DNA from: Prostheceraeus crozeri
Lineage: Eukaryota; Platyhelminthes; Polycladida; Euryleptidae
Direction: 5' to 3'
Assembly (NCBI GenBank): GCA_907163375.1
Contig: CAJQUW010012467.1
Span: 1 to 64,000 of the forward strand
DNA length: 64,000 nt
Below, in pieces: positions 24,215 to 36,479 of this stretch (position 1 is its first letter; each line of letters begins with the position of its first letter). The notes below the pieces were generated by a model. The model did no database searches, was not told where the DNA came from, and saw nothing but the letters and a program-made list of their open reading frames with translations. Both the position numbers and the translations under genes were made by a program.

Positions 24215-25106
24215 ACATCAATACGAGAACATCATTAGCCTCGAGTCCAATTTCCCACAGTCTCTGGCTGTCAGAATAGCTAGATATGAGAGGAAGAAAG
24301 TCGTTATATATTCATTAACTTTTTAACATACGGTTCCAGTAAAATTATGAGCTAAGTTTTGTCCAAATGCGTGAAAAAGAAATATGTTTATAAACGCCAG
24401 CCGCTATTTTTAATACTCGTACATAGTTTATATCACCTGTGTTTTTTTAAGAACTTCCCTTTTTTAGAATCCCTTTTTAGTTGATCGCTTATAAAACGAT
24501 GGCGCAGCAATCGTTCAAAGAGATGTCTCGCTTTGAAAGATCTGGAAATTAAGAAATCGTAGGTTCAAAAAATTTAAAGGGGGTTTTGTAGCTGTCTCCC
24601 CGATATAAATCCGAGACGTATTCATGAATCCTGGAAATCCTGGAAAAATGGTTTTTTTCCAGTTTTCTGTAGAAGACTCTGGTTACGCCGTCATTAGCAT
24701 TTCGGTTCACAGCCATTAAAAAAGCAACGGTATACTGCATTTGCTTGCATTTTGCATTCAAATAAAACTGCAAAATTCGATCTTTTGCAACATACATGTT
24801 GGTTGGCCTGAAACATGTTCATAAAATGACCATCAAATGTAGCTCGACCTATCTGTCCAGTCAGAATATTTAGAAGTCAATGGTTTTAAGTATAAGGACG
24901 GTGTAACCAGAAGAAACCAGTAATAGAATATGGCATAGTTTCTTAGGAATTTCATAGATAGATAGATGGTTTGTTATTAAGCATTCAATGTAGGAATAAA
25001 GGATTCAATGAAATATCTTTTTTTTAGTTTTTCTTAAAATATTATTTCTGTCAATGATACTATAAAATGGAAAAATGATTCATTCATCAATGTGCTTACT
25101 TAATTC
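24215..25106. repeat. Tandem 951-bp unit, copy 1
   Basis: This copy and the next match along their whole length. Both open with CATCAATACGAGA and end with TGTGCTTACTTAATTC. They differ mainly by single-base insertions and deletions, many in homopolymers. No convincing gene lies inside: the best leftward frame (24,549-24,797) has no known domain. The copies are separated by about 60 bp of TA-rich sequence. Confidence 0.85.
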
Positions 25107-25165
25107 TGTACTAATACTTATACTAATATATATACTTACTTATTCTGTACTTAATTAACTGTACC

Positions 25166-26045
25166 ACATCAATACGAGACATCATTATCCTCGAGTCCAA
25201 TTTCCCACATTCTGGCTGTCAGAATAGCTAGATATGAGAGGAAGAAAGTCGGTATATTTCATTAACTTTTTAACTACGGTTCCAGTAAAATTATGAGCTA
25301 AGTTTGTCAAATGCGTGAAAAATGAAATATGTTTTATAAACGGCCCAGCCGCTATTTTTATTACTCGTACAATAGTTTTATAATCACCTGTGTTTTTTTA
25401 AGAACTTCCTTTTTAGAATCCCTTTTTTAGTTGATCGCTTATAACGATGGCGCAGATCGTGTTCAAAGAGATGTCTCAGCTTTGAACAGATCTGGAAATT
25501 AAGAAATCGTAAGTCCCAAAATAGGGGGTAGCTGTCTCCCCCGATATAAATCCGAGACGTATTCATGAATCTTCCCTGTAGAAATCCTGGAAAATGGTTT
25601 TCCAGTTTCTGTAGAAACTCTGGTTACGCCGTCATTGCATTTCGGTTTCACCAGCCAGCAACGGTATACTGCATTTGCTTGCATTTTTGCATTCCAAATA
25701 AACTGGCAAAATTCGATTTTTCTTTTTGCAACATACATGTTGGTGGCCTGAACAAGTATAAAATGACCTCAAATGTAGCTCACCTATCTGGTCCAGAAGA
25801 AATTTCGAGAAGTCAATGGTTTAAGTATACGGACGGTGTACCAGAAGAAACAGGTAAATCAGATATGGCATAGTTGTTCTTAGGAATTTCATAGATCGAA
25901 AGATGGTTTGTTATATAAGCATTCAATGTAGGAATAAAGGATTCAATGAAATAATCTTTTTTTTAGTTTTTTCTTAAAATATTATTTCTGTCAATGATAC
26001 TATAAAATGGAAAATGATTCATTCAGCAATGTGCTTACTTAATTC
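25166..26045. repeat. Tandem 951-bp unit, copy 2
   Basis: This is the second copy, offset by about 951 bp from the first. Its right end abuts the inverted Polinton terminal region. Differences from copy 1 are dominated by one-base indels, which points to read error in one or both copies, or to two uncollapsed haplotypes placed in tandem. Confidence 0.85.
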
Positions 26046-27599
26046 AATTTTAATTGTATACTTGGACTCTTTCTCTTTATACATTTTTGGACATCGCCGA
26101 TGTATGCAAGAACATAAAGAACATTTTGGTTTGTACAATTCATATTATGTTTTATATGGAATACTTCTCTGTTAAAATTACATTTGGTTACGGAAAATGT
26201 TGTTTTGTTTTTATCAAACTTTGATTTACGTAACAATCGTTTTAAATTCATTGGAGTTGCTGATGGGAGAAATATTGACATTACTGTAGTTATAAGTATG
26301 AACAAAAGGTACAAATACTTTCCGGAAAAAAATTTTCAAGTATAGTGGAAGCTGAGGTGACTTGGCAGTGTTTTTTTCAAATGCCCATCCCGGCCAAACG
26401 ACTAAATATTACAGAATTCCTTTAGTCCGGGGTTTGACGAGAGGAGTATTAGGAACATTTTTGCTTCAGACAGTTTTGCCACAAATTATTGTCTTGACCT
26501 TTGAAAAATTCAATTGCAGAAAAGTTCTATAAAACTGCCAAGTCATCCCACTATTGGGGTGAGGTTTGCATATCATAAAACATCAACAAACTTTTTATAT
26601 ATATAACTGATCTAAGCTTGCATTATAATTGCTACTACAAATATCTCCAAATTAGTTGCAAAACACAATCTTTGGCAGCTCATATAAATTTTAGCATTAT
26701 GCTGAAGAGGCACTATTGATCCATCCCAAAATCCGTTTGATGCAAAATGGTTTCCGTCTTTATCCGTGACTTTTTGCTACCGGTATGCTTTTCCCGAGTC
26801 ACTGTCTGAAGAGAAAACGTAGTTACATGTATCATAGGCAATCTAAAAAAAATAAAAAAGGAAATTGAGGATATTGACGTAACAAAATGAAACTTTCGCA
26901 ACTGCATCTTCAATTATGCTATCTTGTTAAGAGCATTTTGCACGTTACGTCATCACGAGAGTAGTTAGAGCGCGTCACTCGTTGTACGTATAGGTCCTTG
27001 GCAGTGTACTGCGAAGATGAAAATGAATTAGGGAAAGTGTTGTCACTGCATGTTGTAACTTGAAATGAGCCAATCGGAAGACACGACGAATCAACAAATA
27101 AGAATTTGTTTGACTTAGGTGTTTTCTGAGTCATTTTTCCATGGATAGGCTAGGTGTTTAGTTGTGAACTTGTATTAAGAAGGTGTGAGTCACTAACACA
27201 TCATCTACCATCAGTTCACATTAAGTTAACAGTTACTATTAAGGACACAAAAAATGATGCTGCCATGTCACCCCAACCTAAGTAGGCCTACGGTTAAATC
27301 CTCAGCTCCGGCTAGAATGTTTTACACTATCAGGGTTCATGTATTCTGACCTAATTATAATGTCTTCAACATAGATTTATCTGAAATCTATCACAAGGCG
27401 CGGTGGCTCATCGAATTACGTTGTTTCAAAAGTTCCATTTTTACATTTTAAGTAGGCCAATAGGCCTGATTTTTTGCTCTGAAAAAGTAAAAGCCCGAAG
27501 CAATCTTTCTCTACAGTATTTTCATTTCAGAGCTACTTTAGAAAGTAATAGGGTTTTCGATTTGTGAAGCATATTATTTGCAATATCCATACTGCCATG
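26046..27599 (-). mobile_element. Inverted copy of the Polinton B terminal region (left arm)
   Basis: The minus strand of 26,046-26,365 matches the plus strand of 45,585-45,885 over about 300 bp, including TTTGGTTACGGAAAATGTTG, GAGAAATATTGACATTACT and the terminal-type words GGTGACTTGGCAGT. Further in, 27,255-27,599 is a diverged direct copy of the 45,233-45,612 unit, with GTCACCCCAAC and AATCTATCACAAG in the same orientation. The right counterpart leads straight into the genes of element B. This arm is therefore the end of a second, opposite element, or one side of a palindromic junction. It is split from its partner only by the hAT-like insertion. Confidence 0.7.
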
Positions 27600-28316
27600 C
27601 AGGGTTGGTCGGCAAAAAAACCCACCCGGGGTTTTATCGGGTTATATCCGGGCGGGTTTTTTATATCGGGTTTTTCGGGTTTAATCTATAGTTATTTCGA
27701 TTTTCTTGAAATTAAGAGGTAATCTCTTATTTCATAGTTATCATTTTATTGAAAAATTAAACTACATTGCACACATCAGTGTAATGTAAACCATGATTAA
27801 AATACAATATCATGAGAAAATATCGGTGAGTACTTAATATAGGTTACTGTATTTTAGCCGTACCAAATATTCAGATAATTACAGGCTATCTAAATAAGGA
27901 ATCATATAAAGTTATTCTCTCACCTACATTTACGAATATTACACAAGATTGGCTGTTATCTAAAATTTATAAGTTTCTACTATTGTATTATCAGAGAGAA
28001 AACACATGTGTACAGTAGAGGCTATAAATTGAACTTTATATTAAAATATATGGTCAAAACGGGGAAGATCTAATGAGTCATTTAAACATCGATCACCAAA
28101 TATCTGTTTGTTATACCGGTATTCAAAAAGTAAGAAAATATAGGCCTAGACAAAAATATAGGCCCAACTGTTAGCAGTATTACTGACACTAAAACTAAAT
28201 AATACGCAGATCGTTTCGTCGAACTTTCATATCATAATTTCGATTCATTTTATATATTTATTTATTTTGATTAGAGGATGGTCGTTTGGTGTGGTCGAAA
28301 GACCTCGTCCTAATAT

Positions 28317-28660
28317 GTGAAATGGAGAACGCACGCTCTTATGGTCCGAAGTGTCCGTCGCAGACTTGCAGCCTGCTGCGGTATCAGTAATGACGCGCGC
28401 GTACCACGCACGCGCCACCCCGAACTCCCCATCATTTCCGAGTGTCTTTTGTATGCGATAATAACATTAATGACCAGACTTGTGGGCAGTGGCTTTAAAT
28501 CATTGTTTGCCAATATCGATCTTCTTACGCACTTTCGACTGCACCAGCCACCCAAAGACATGCGACCAGCAGCGTCAACCAAAATGCGTGCGCTCTCCCG
28601 AATTCCCCATCATCTCACGAATGCATCACTACAGTCCGCTGTTGACAAATCCAGGCTGGC
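28317..28660. repeat. Two diverged tandem units of about 179 bp
   Basis: Segments around 28,418 and 28,597 share GCGC...CCCGAA(C/T)TCCCCATCAT and further matches at the same spacing. They form the GC-richer interior of the hAT-like element. The open frames here have no known domain. Confidence 0.5.
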
Positions 28661-29075
28661 TGATGTGGGTAAATCCAGAATAGATTACACTTTTTAATAA
28701 AATTCTGTCCCATTGCCTAGTCGAGTGAAGTTCAATAGTATTTAATCCGATTTGCTCTCTATCGTGACTCATATGATCCATAGGACTTGGTCACGTAGAA
28801 AATTAAAAGTAATTTTATCATAACTGGTGCACAGAGATGTAAAGGTTTAAAAAAAGTCCGAAAATGCCTTGTCGCATGAAGTAAGTTGCGATCTTGGACA
28901 GACTCGCAGAGTACAGAAGTATTTCTGTAATTGATTGCTTTTCTCGCAATTAGCTTTGCCATGAAGTGAAATTGAAAGAAAAATTCGATTGGAGTTGAAA
29001 GTCTCTTCACCTACGGTAACAGAATTGATTATGATGCTGTCGCATGGAAATAGTAGCTAAAAAACTCGCGCAATT

Positions 29076-29420
29076 TGTAACTTGAGGGACGCCTTGCTTT
29101 ATAAGATGCAGCAGCATATTGATGGAAGTAGTTACTTGTGGTAAACTATTATATATCATGAAGCAAGGAACGCAAGAAAATCGGTCTCATTGCTCATGAA
29201 TGAATGTTGAGAATGAATTTAAGGTAAAATGAAGGATATTTGACACCACAAATTCGTAACTTGAGGGACACCAGTTCCCGGACAACTGGAAAAAGTTTGA
29301 ACTCAGTCAAGTGTATGTCAGGAAATGGCAATGAGCAATCTGCTAAATTATTCATTCAGTTCCTCTCAATTGTCATTGCACTTTGATAGAGATTGAAGAA
29401 ACGCGTCCCTCAAGTTACGC
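29076..29420. repeat. Left subterminal repeats of the 4.9-kb element
   Basis: Three copies of a GTAACTTGAGGGACGC-like word occur at 29,076-29,093, 29,255-29,272 and, inverted, 29,403-29,420. They match three copies near the right end and probably serve as transposase-binding sites. Confidence 0.75.
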
Positions 29421-29922
29421 ATTTCTATCTGTTAGCACCTCAGCAAAATCAGCCATATATTGTGTTTTTTATTAGTCTCGTGAGTTTTTGGGCATTGTGA
29501 GTTGAATTCTGCACATTTTGCGCTCACAATTGACTTTGTAGAGTGATGGGAGCTATCGAACATTGAGACATAATTCTCTAAACTTATCTTGAATTTTTGC
29601 TAGTTTGAGAGACCTTTCGCAACACGAACGGAGTCCTCCTCTTGTGAATGATCAGGGTTTGCTAAAATATGTCACCACTGATAAGGTCCATTTAGAAATT
29701 TTTCCGTTTCGAAGATGTCACCACTTTTCAAACAAATTCTTTGAGATGAAATTCGCATCACATAGAACTCCGAAGTAAAAAGCTAACGACGTGTGTACGT
29801 CATCGAATCGTCGTACAAGCAATAGCTGTGATTGGACGGCTCTCAGACAAAGAGATTTTTGCTGCTTCACGAAATCATCAGTTCATGCTAGGTCGACAAC
29901 GACAGTGGCTGTATTCTGCAAA

Positions 29923-32847
29923 ATGGCCCCTGATAGACAAAAGATGCTTTTAAGAAAGAGGAGATACCGAGAAAAGTTAAAGAAAAATGGCGGAGAACGT
30001 TTGATGAAGGTGAGGGAGCAAGCACTAAGATCTTATCACAAATGCAAGGAAAACGGTGATCCTAGGCAGAAAAGTCTTCTTGCAATAAAAAGAAAACTAT
30101 ACATGAGTGAGTACAGAGCAACTAAAAACCAATCTCTACAAAATGAACCAAATGAACCAGAATCTGTGAGCGCAACAAATTCAAGAGTATCATCTCCATG
30201 TTCGTCTTCTGCTGATCTGCCAGTGATTCAAAGAGGCGTGCAGCAAGAAAACGAGAAATAAAAAAGAGGAGGGAAAAGGTCAAACTCCTAAATTACAGAA
30301 ACATTGCACTGCAAAAGCAAGTGCGCAAATTTCAAAAGAGAATTGAGAGATTGAAAGCCCAAGGTGGAAGTGTTGGCCTACCTTTGTATCACGATGGTCC
30401 AAATGCCTCATCAGAAATTGCCATGAAATCTTCAAAAAAAGTAAAGTTGATGATAAATGTTCACCTAGCCCTGATAAAGTCAATAAAGAGAAAGTACCAA
30501 ACACGCAGAAAATTAGCCAGCACGCTAAAAGACGTCAGTAGAAAGTTTCTTGGTGCCAAGAGTCATCTGAGAGAGTTGCTACAGACAGATTGCAGGACCA
30601 TAAATAATGCTACCATCAACATTGCTCGGTCAAATCCAATTCGTCACTCAGTCATTTCCTTCTATTGTCGTGATGATAATTCCAGACTTGCATCAGGGAA
30701 GAAAGAGTATATTAGGATTCGTGGACAGTCTTTTCAGAAGAGGTATCTGCTGTTTTCTATCAGTGACCTGCACATGAAATCTATGTCCGAAAATTCAACA
30801 GAAAAGATTTCTCGGTCCTTGTTCTTTTCATTGAAGCCAAAACAAGTTGTGAAGCCCAAGCTTTCTGACAGACAGTTATGCATGGGCATAAAATGTGAAA
30901 ATCCTCGATTGCTCCTCCAGGCATTACGAAATATCAAAGTTCTAAAGTCATCAAGTATGTCTGAAAATCTTCGACAAATTGTATGTTCGCCTTATTCAGA
31001 GTTGTACTGTTCGCGCCTGTGTCCAGAATGTCAATCAAGGAGTGGGAGGAAGATGGGTCATTTTTGTCATCGTTGTCAACAATTCCTTATGTCCAATGGC
31101 AGCGAATCAAAGACAGAGAAGTCTCGGTAGCAGTCACCAAGCGTGTTCAACTCACTGATTCTGTCCAGAAGCTAGCTCTGAAGTGTGAAACTGCGATGGA
31201 AATGCATATCACCAATTCTCCTTCACTAACCAATATCATGAAATGAGGCTAGCGAAGCAAATGATGTCAACAGATGAAATCTGTTTGCTGGTGGATTTCA
31301 GTGAAAATTAGCTACAATTAGCAAATTACTATTCACCAAGGAGTAGCATATGCACAAAATGAGGAACCGAAATGTTTTGCGACATTAAGTACGGACAGGC
31401 GGAAAACAGCCGAAGCGGTGGTGACACATATTCACAAAGCTCTCGATTTGATTGACAGGACATATGTAAAGAAATTGATCATCTTCTCTGATAGCCCTAG
31501 TTCACAGTACCGTAACCGTTTTACTGTTCAGCTTCTTGCTCGACTTTGCGATTTTTTGCATATCGATTCTCTAGAATGGTATTCAGTGAGAGTGGGCACG
31601 GTAAATGCGCAGCGGATGGTGTCGGCGCCTTTTTTGAAACGACCATGGGATTCACATGTTTCGAGTGGAGAGTTTATTGATAACCTGGGAGATTTATGCG
31701 ATTTGACAAAAAATGTGGATATTTTGATAACCACTGTGTCCAAAGAGGAAATCGACAGAAAGATATATTGGAAGTCAAACTTGCCTGATATGAAGGGTGA
31801 GTTATTTTATATTTTATCATGTCACTTTTTGTGTAGATATGAATGCTTACTCTGATGATTGACGATCAAAATTCAACTGCAGGATTCGCTGCATTTTTAC
31901 CGACCGTGGCCTACATGTAGCCTATCTATGGAGAGCGACATGAATAGAAATGAACTGTTGTTGCCTTCTAGTCTTGCTCATTCAGTAGGCCTAAAGCTAC
32001 ATTATCAAGCCTCTTCCTATAGCTTCTGACTGCAAACATTGACCAGGCCTATTGAAAAAATCATTCTGCTGTAGAGGTCTCATAATGATAATTGCTTGAA
32101 CTTGATATAAAGAAGAAAAATTGAGAGCTTGGTAGATTTTATGCATACGAGTAAAATCACATTTGATCTAGGGCCTGTGCTTATTCTAGAATTTTTATTC
32201 ACTATTTTGACATCATGAATACATCACGAGATAGAGGCCTATACACGTCATTTTTATTTTCCCCGTGTGTCACGCTAGAAATTGCTTCTTTAGGCCTGCC
32301 TATATTTTCATGCTTTCAAAAACGCTTTTCGATGTCATAAGCATGAAATTCAAAATTTTAGGTATTTCGAAATGTCATTACCTAAAATGGTCGGCTCAAA
32401 ATGGATATCTTATTAAAGACTTGGCTTGCCACTGCAAATCCTCTTGTGGTTGCTTCAATCCAAGGACATTTAATTACGCAAATAATTGCAGCAGTGGTGG
32501 ACTTGACACGTTTGACAAAACAAATGGAAGTGATCTCACAACATGTTCTGAATTGTCCACAAGCTCATCTCCTGTGGTTGCAGTCCCACTCAAATCCGAT
32601 GATTGGATACTTGTTGGTCTCGAAACGGTGACAACAGGAAAAAAACATTTCGTGGCTCAGATTATCAGCAGATTTGAGAATGGGGATTTTCGTGTTCGTT
32701 TTTTTGAAGCAATACACGTTTAGAGGACTATTTAATGAATTCGTCGATTCTCTTGTAACTGATTGTTCCGTGATATCTCCCTGGGAAATTGTGAGAAAGT
32801 TAGATGATCCAACTATTGATAGAAGAGGGATAAAAGTGTTCGTCTGA
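29923..32847 (+). pseudogene. DDE-type transposase of unassigned superfamily, one intron, broken
   Basis: I chose the Met at 29,923 because a basic helix follows at once (LLRKRRYREKLKKNGG). Domain order: basic N-terminus with serine-rich linker; second basic coiled coil (REIKKRREKVKLLNYRN); Cys-rich knuckle (CPECQSRSGRKMGHFCHRC, about 31,020-31,080); catalytic core with VDFSEN (Asp at 31,294), SDSPSSQYRN (Asp at 31,490) and SESGHGK..ADGVG (Glu at 31,588); intron 31,797-32,361 (GTGAGT...TTTTAG); CHCKSSCGC knuckle; and a C-terminal SH3/Tudor-like strand set (DDWILVGLE...KHFVAQI). The motif set matches uncharacterised proteins that I recall as widespread in aquatic animals. Lesions: frameshift near 30,225, one or two between 31,080 and 31,250, an in-frame stop after VDFSEN, a frameshift near 31,578 and one in a T run at 32,700. 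Confidence 0.7.
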
Positions 32848-33315
32848 CATTGATATTCGCGAGTGAATACCGGATCGCTGCTTTATTTTTCTTCAAAAAA
32901 ACTTGTAGTCCTGCGATAGGCCTGTGAATAAATGCAAATCATGCAGTGCCCATAAAGCTGTATTTTTTATGTCGGCCAATTAAAAAAGATAGAACACCCA
33001 TTTGGATATATCATAGTTCTACAGTATACATACATTAGAGAAGTAAACACTATAATCACGAGGAGAAACATGAGCCAGAGCAATTACTGCCTTCAAGGGT
33101 AAACACAAATAGTCCAAAAATGCTAGGCTCTCAGATAACTCGCAGGACTAAATTCGAAAAACCAATCACACATTATGCATTTATTGGATCTGACCTCCAA
33201 CCAGCAAATAAGTGCTAGTAACTGCAACCTTTTGTGTAAATAAAACTGTTGATGTTATCTTGATTAAGCTTCTACGAAAAATAAGGTACCTGAGCAAAAT
33301 AAATTGCAAACATTT

Positions 33316-33384
33316 GTAACTTGATGGGACGTCAATTGTATTCTACTTGAGGGACGCCCCCTGGATGTAATTCGCGAGGGACGC
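33316..33384. repeat. Right subterminal repeats of the 4.9-kb element
   Basis: Three tightly packed variants of the same word lie at 33,316-33,333, 33,343-33,360 and 33,367-33,384 (GTAACTTGATGGGACG, CTACTTGAGGGACGCC, TTCGCGAGGGACGC). Confidence 0.7.
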
Positions 33385-33682
33385 TTCATTTTTTCTTCGA
33401 GCGCCTTGATGTATAATTGGCCACATGAACTTCTTGTGGTTGTCACTATGCCAATTTAGTTTCTTATGATGTCACAGACATTTTTAGGGCAAAATTTCAA
33501 AATTCTAATACTCAAACCCCTTGCGACAAAAAAAGTGTAATCTAATCTGGATTTACCCATGTCCGGCGAGTCAGGGATGGACAATGGGCATCATATCAGC
33601 ATAGGCGCTAAGTTTCTTGCGCAATGAAAACATCGGACGTCAATGACATATTATTCGGTTTTCCTTTTCCTTTTCAATATTT

Positions 33683-34145
33683 CCCAAGTAAAAAATGACG
33701 CTTTTTCAACGGTTGAAATCATCGTTGAAAACTAACCAAAAATCAACTTGGTGTGACAAACGTTGAAAAAACGTTGCTGATGAACGTACGGTTGAAATCA
33801 TCGTTGAAAACTAACCAAAAATCAACTTGGTGTGACAAACGTTGAAAAAACGTTGAATAAACGTTGCTGATGAACGTACGGTTGAAATTCATCGTGAAAC
33901 TAACCAAAAATCAACTTGGTGACAAACGTTGAAAAAAACGTTGCTGTTGAACGTACGGTTGAAATATCGTTGAAAACTAAACCAATAAAATTCAATTTGG
34001 GGTGTGACAAACGTTGAAAAAACAGTTGAATAAACGTTGCTGATGAACGTACGGTTGAAATCATCGTTGAAAAATAACAAAAAAATCAACTTTGGTGTCA
34101 AAAGCTATTGAAAAAAAACGATCGATATAAACGTTGATTAAACAG
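33683..34145. repeat. Left array of ACGTTGAA-type repeats (inverted partner at 44.8 kb)
   Basis: About five imperfect tandem units of 75-95 bp are built from GAAATCATCGTTGAAAACTA, ATCAACTTGGTGTGACAAAC and GTTGAAAAAACGTTG. The outer edge CCCAAGTAAAAAATGACG matches the inverted outer edge of the array at 44,810-44,993 (CCCAATTAAAAAGATGACG). Single-base indels between units are frequent. Confidence 0.75.
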
Positions 34146-35470
34146 TTTAATTGTTTCTGCGGATATAAGCCCTAGATGACCGTTTTTGCGATAAAAACAT
34201 GGATAATGCATGCACGCATGGATAAGAACCCTATCAAGACCGTATCGTTAGGCTACATATTAATGTAAAATGGTCTTTCTTTGGAATAAGAATCTTGGCT
34301 ATACGCTACTAAGTAAATATTTATAACACTGTGAAGAGTGGGAAATGTATATATAATTTGCTTCTTAAATTACTAATTTGGAATTGTAAGCATGGTTAAA
34401 ACATCGATACATCCATGTACGTGGATAAAATATTAACTAAAAGAGCGTTTTCATTTGTCCATTTGAAGAGTTGTCCATTTGAATTAGACTATCGACTTTT
34501 AACTAATAATATTGACAGCTGTAAGAAGTGACATAAATGCATTTCTCAAATAACTCAAAGAATCGCTCATGGACTCTACAACATTGACATATGAAACATG
34601 CAGTATATACTATTAATTTTGAGTATTTTATATACATGTGCTCATTTTTATTTGATGAAATTTTAGTTAGACCTACAGAAAAAAAAAATGATGTTAGGCA
34701 CCCGACCTATCTTACTTTTTTGCCTGTATAAAATAGATTATTCGGGGTGACTTCATCATCTCCTTCTCTCTTTCTCACTCACTCTGTCCCCTTTTCTTCT
34801 TCCTCTCATTTTCATCATACTGTTCACACTCATTCTACATGTGTACTGTATACACAATTGCTTATATTATAGTCAAATAACATCAATTCAACACTGACGA
34901 ACGAATCAGGTCAACAATTTACAACCATGACATAGTATTCTACAAAGTGTGGAGCCTAAGCAATTCTACTGGCACACCAATCTTTTACCTTCTGCAAATC
35001 GGAATATCTGTCAATTGAATCAATCTATGAGCTCCTACGTATTACCGTACACCCATCAGCATGTCGATTTTGATCGATTTGCTCGTGTGTTCGCCAAATT
35101 GCTTGGCTAGTAAAATAATTTGCAAAAATTTTGATATTAAATCAGTGTGTAACTGGACTAAACAACTGCATAAGCATACCAAGCTGACATCTGGCGTTAA
35201 TCGTATTTCGCTTCTATAAACTTTCCGTCACTTAAGGAAATTCGAGTCGCCAGACGCGCACGCAGCTGAGAGCAGTTCAGTCACATTCTGTTGGCAGCCT
35301 GTGATGGCCGTGGCCGCATTCTACGTGCAGGACTGAGAAGTAGTGGTCGATAATATTCTCCCGCTGCCAATTGTTGATTTGCCTGTGCCTCATAGTACCC
35401 TGCTTATAATTACATTGTCCCTGGTCCGCCAGACGTGAAACAGGGGAAAGCTCGCGCAAGTCAGGCGCAG
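34146..35470. other. No supported gene
   Basis: AT-rich sequence with short unsupported frames only. A short run of CT-rich sequence lies at about 34,755-34,815. Confidence 0.4.
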
Positions 35471-35689
35471 TAGCTTGTGCACTCTTCGCGCTCGAGTTGG
35501 TTTTATCGGACCCGTGTTTACGTGTGCTGCTTTGCTACATTACAAAAGATCAGCGACATCAAGAGGATATTTCTACTTACACACCGTGTATTTAGTCGGG
35601 TTTTGTGAGTCGTCCACGTTTTTTCTGTCTCAATCTTACTTCGTTAATATCATGCACAATCTACTTACGACTACCTTCAATGACCTGCA

Positions 35690-35897
35690 ATGTGTCCAAC
35701 CCATAAGGTTAGATGTTATATGGATTTACCATTCACTTTTCGTCTTTCAATTCAACAAAATCGAAAATGTAAAAGCACTTCGTATCGTAAGTCAGTGAGT
35801 TCTTTAATCTCAATGAAGCCATCAAGTTTCATCTTCATGTATAAGACTTTAATTGAATTAAAAAAGCATCTATTGGGATCAGATACAGAAAAAGGGT
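35690..35897 (+). CDS. Possible exon with splice donor, function unknown
   Basis: A 69-codon frame runs into GATACAGAAAAAGG|GTAAGT, a good donor site, at about 35,897. The predicted peptide is basic and serine-rich (KCKSTSYRKSVSSL, then IELKKHLLGSDTEKG) with no known domain. It lies 1.3 kb left of the piggyBac terminal sequence, so it is not part of that element as delimited. It could be a first exon of the larger CAACGTTGA-bounded element, or noise. Confidence 0.25.
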
Positions 35898-35899
35898 AA

Positions 35900-36479
35900 G
35901 TCTGTCCTAATGTTTTCAGTGCTTTAGCTTGTCAATTTTGTATTCAGCATTTTTTACACTGCAAGTCTAAGGTACATGTATTTGTGGAAATTCCAAAAAC
36001 AAAATCGAAGCGAGGAGATATTGGGCATGGATTTGGGTTCACTTGATCATGACAACGTATAGACCTTTCTATTAGTGAATTATCCGTTATATCTGCTCTT
36101 CACTTTTACAAAATGATAAAGTTTATAAGCGTTCTAACCATCTCATACTTTTACTCGGTAACAACAAAATATCACAATTACTCCTTAGCTGTGTTAGCAG
36201 CTTATCCACAAGGAGTCCTACCTCAAAAATACTTTGAATTCAGTGTTGTGTGATGGAAAAAACATAAATGATGTCACATGCTCAAGGGTTATTTAGACGT
36301 TCGAATATCAATATGTGAAATTGATGTTGTGCATGTTTATCAGTTTTCAAGTCGTACGTAGTTCTCGTTGAAAAATCGATAAAAAGTTGATTGTGTCGTG
36401 AAAAGAATTATAATTAAATGGAATTATGTTGAAATGATATTATATTATTTTTAAATCCGTAATTTCTGATTGCTTGTAT
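35900..36479. other. No supported gene
   Basis: AT-rich sequence without recognisable frames or repeats up to the TTAA at 36,480. Confidence 0.4.

Larger units (their letters stand above)
28667..33558 (+). mobile_element. 4.9-kb DNA transposon with unassigned DDE transposase, 4-bp target duplication
   Basis: The ends are GGGTAAATCCAGAATAGATT and the reverse complement of GGGTAAATCCAGATTAGATT. The inverted repeats continue to about 29 bp with one mismatch. ATGT is present directly outside both ends (28,663-28,666 and 33,559-33,562). Inside the ends lie repeated, oppositely oriented copies of a TAACTTGAGGGACGC word (three on the left, three on the right), as expected for transposase-binding sites. 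The interior encodes one spliced transposase gene. A 4-bp duplication is known for Sola2 and some Academ elements, but I cannot confirm either. The near-perfect ends suggest a fairly recent insertion, although the gene is broken. Confidence 0.8.

Noticed and set aside
28317-28697. 126-codon frame in a GC-rich patch and its antisense partner
   Set aside because: Lies in diverged tandem units of the hAT-like element; both strands are open and neither has a recognisable domain.
33683-34145. CRISPR-like array
   Set aside because: Units are imperfect, adjacent and built from the same words without unique spacers; the inverted partner at 44.8 kb points to transposon ends. The 170-bp and 131-bp tandem repeats were rejected for the same reason.
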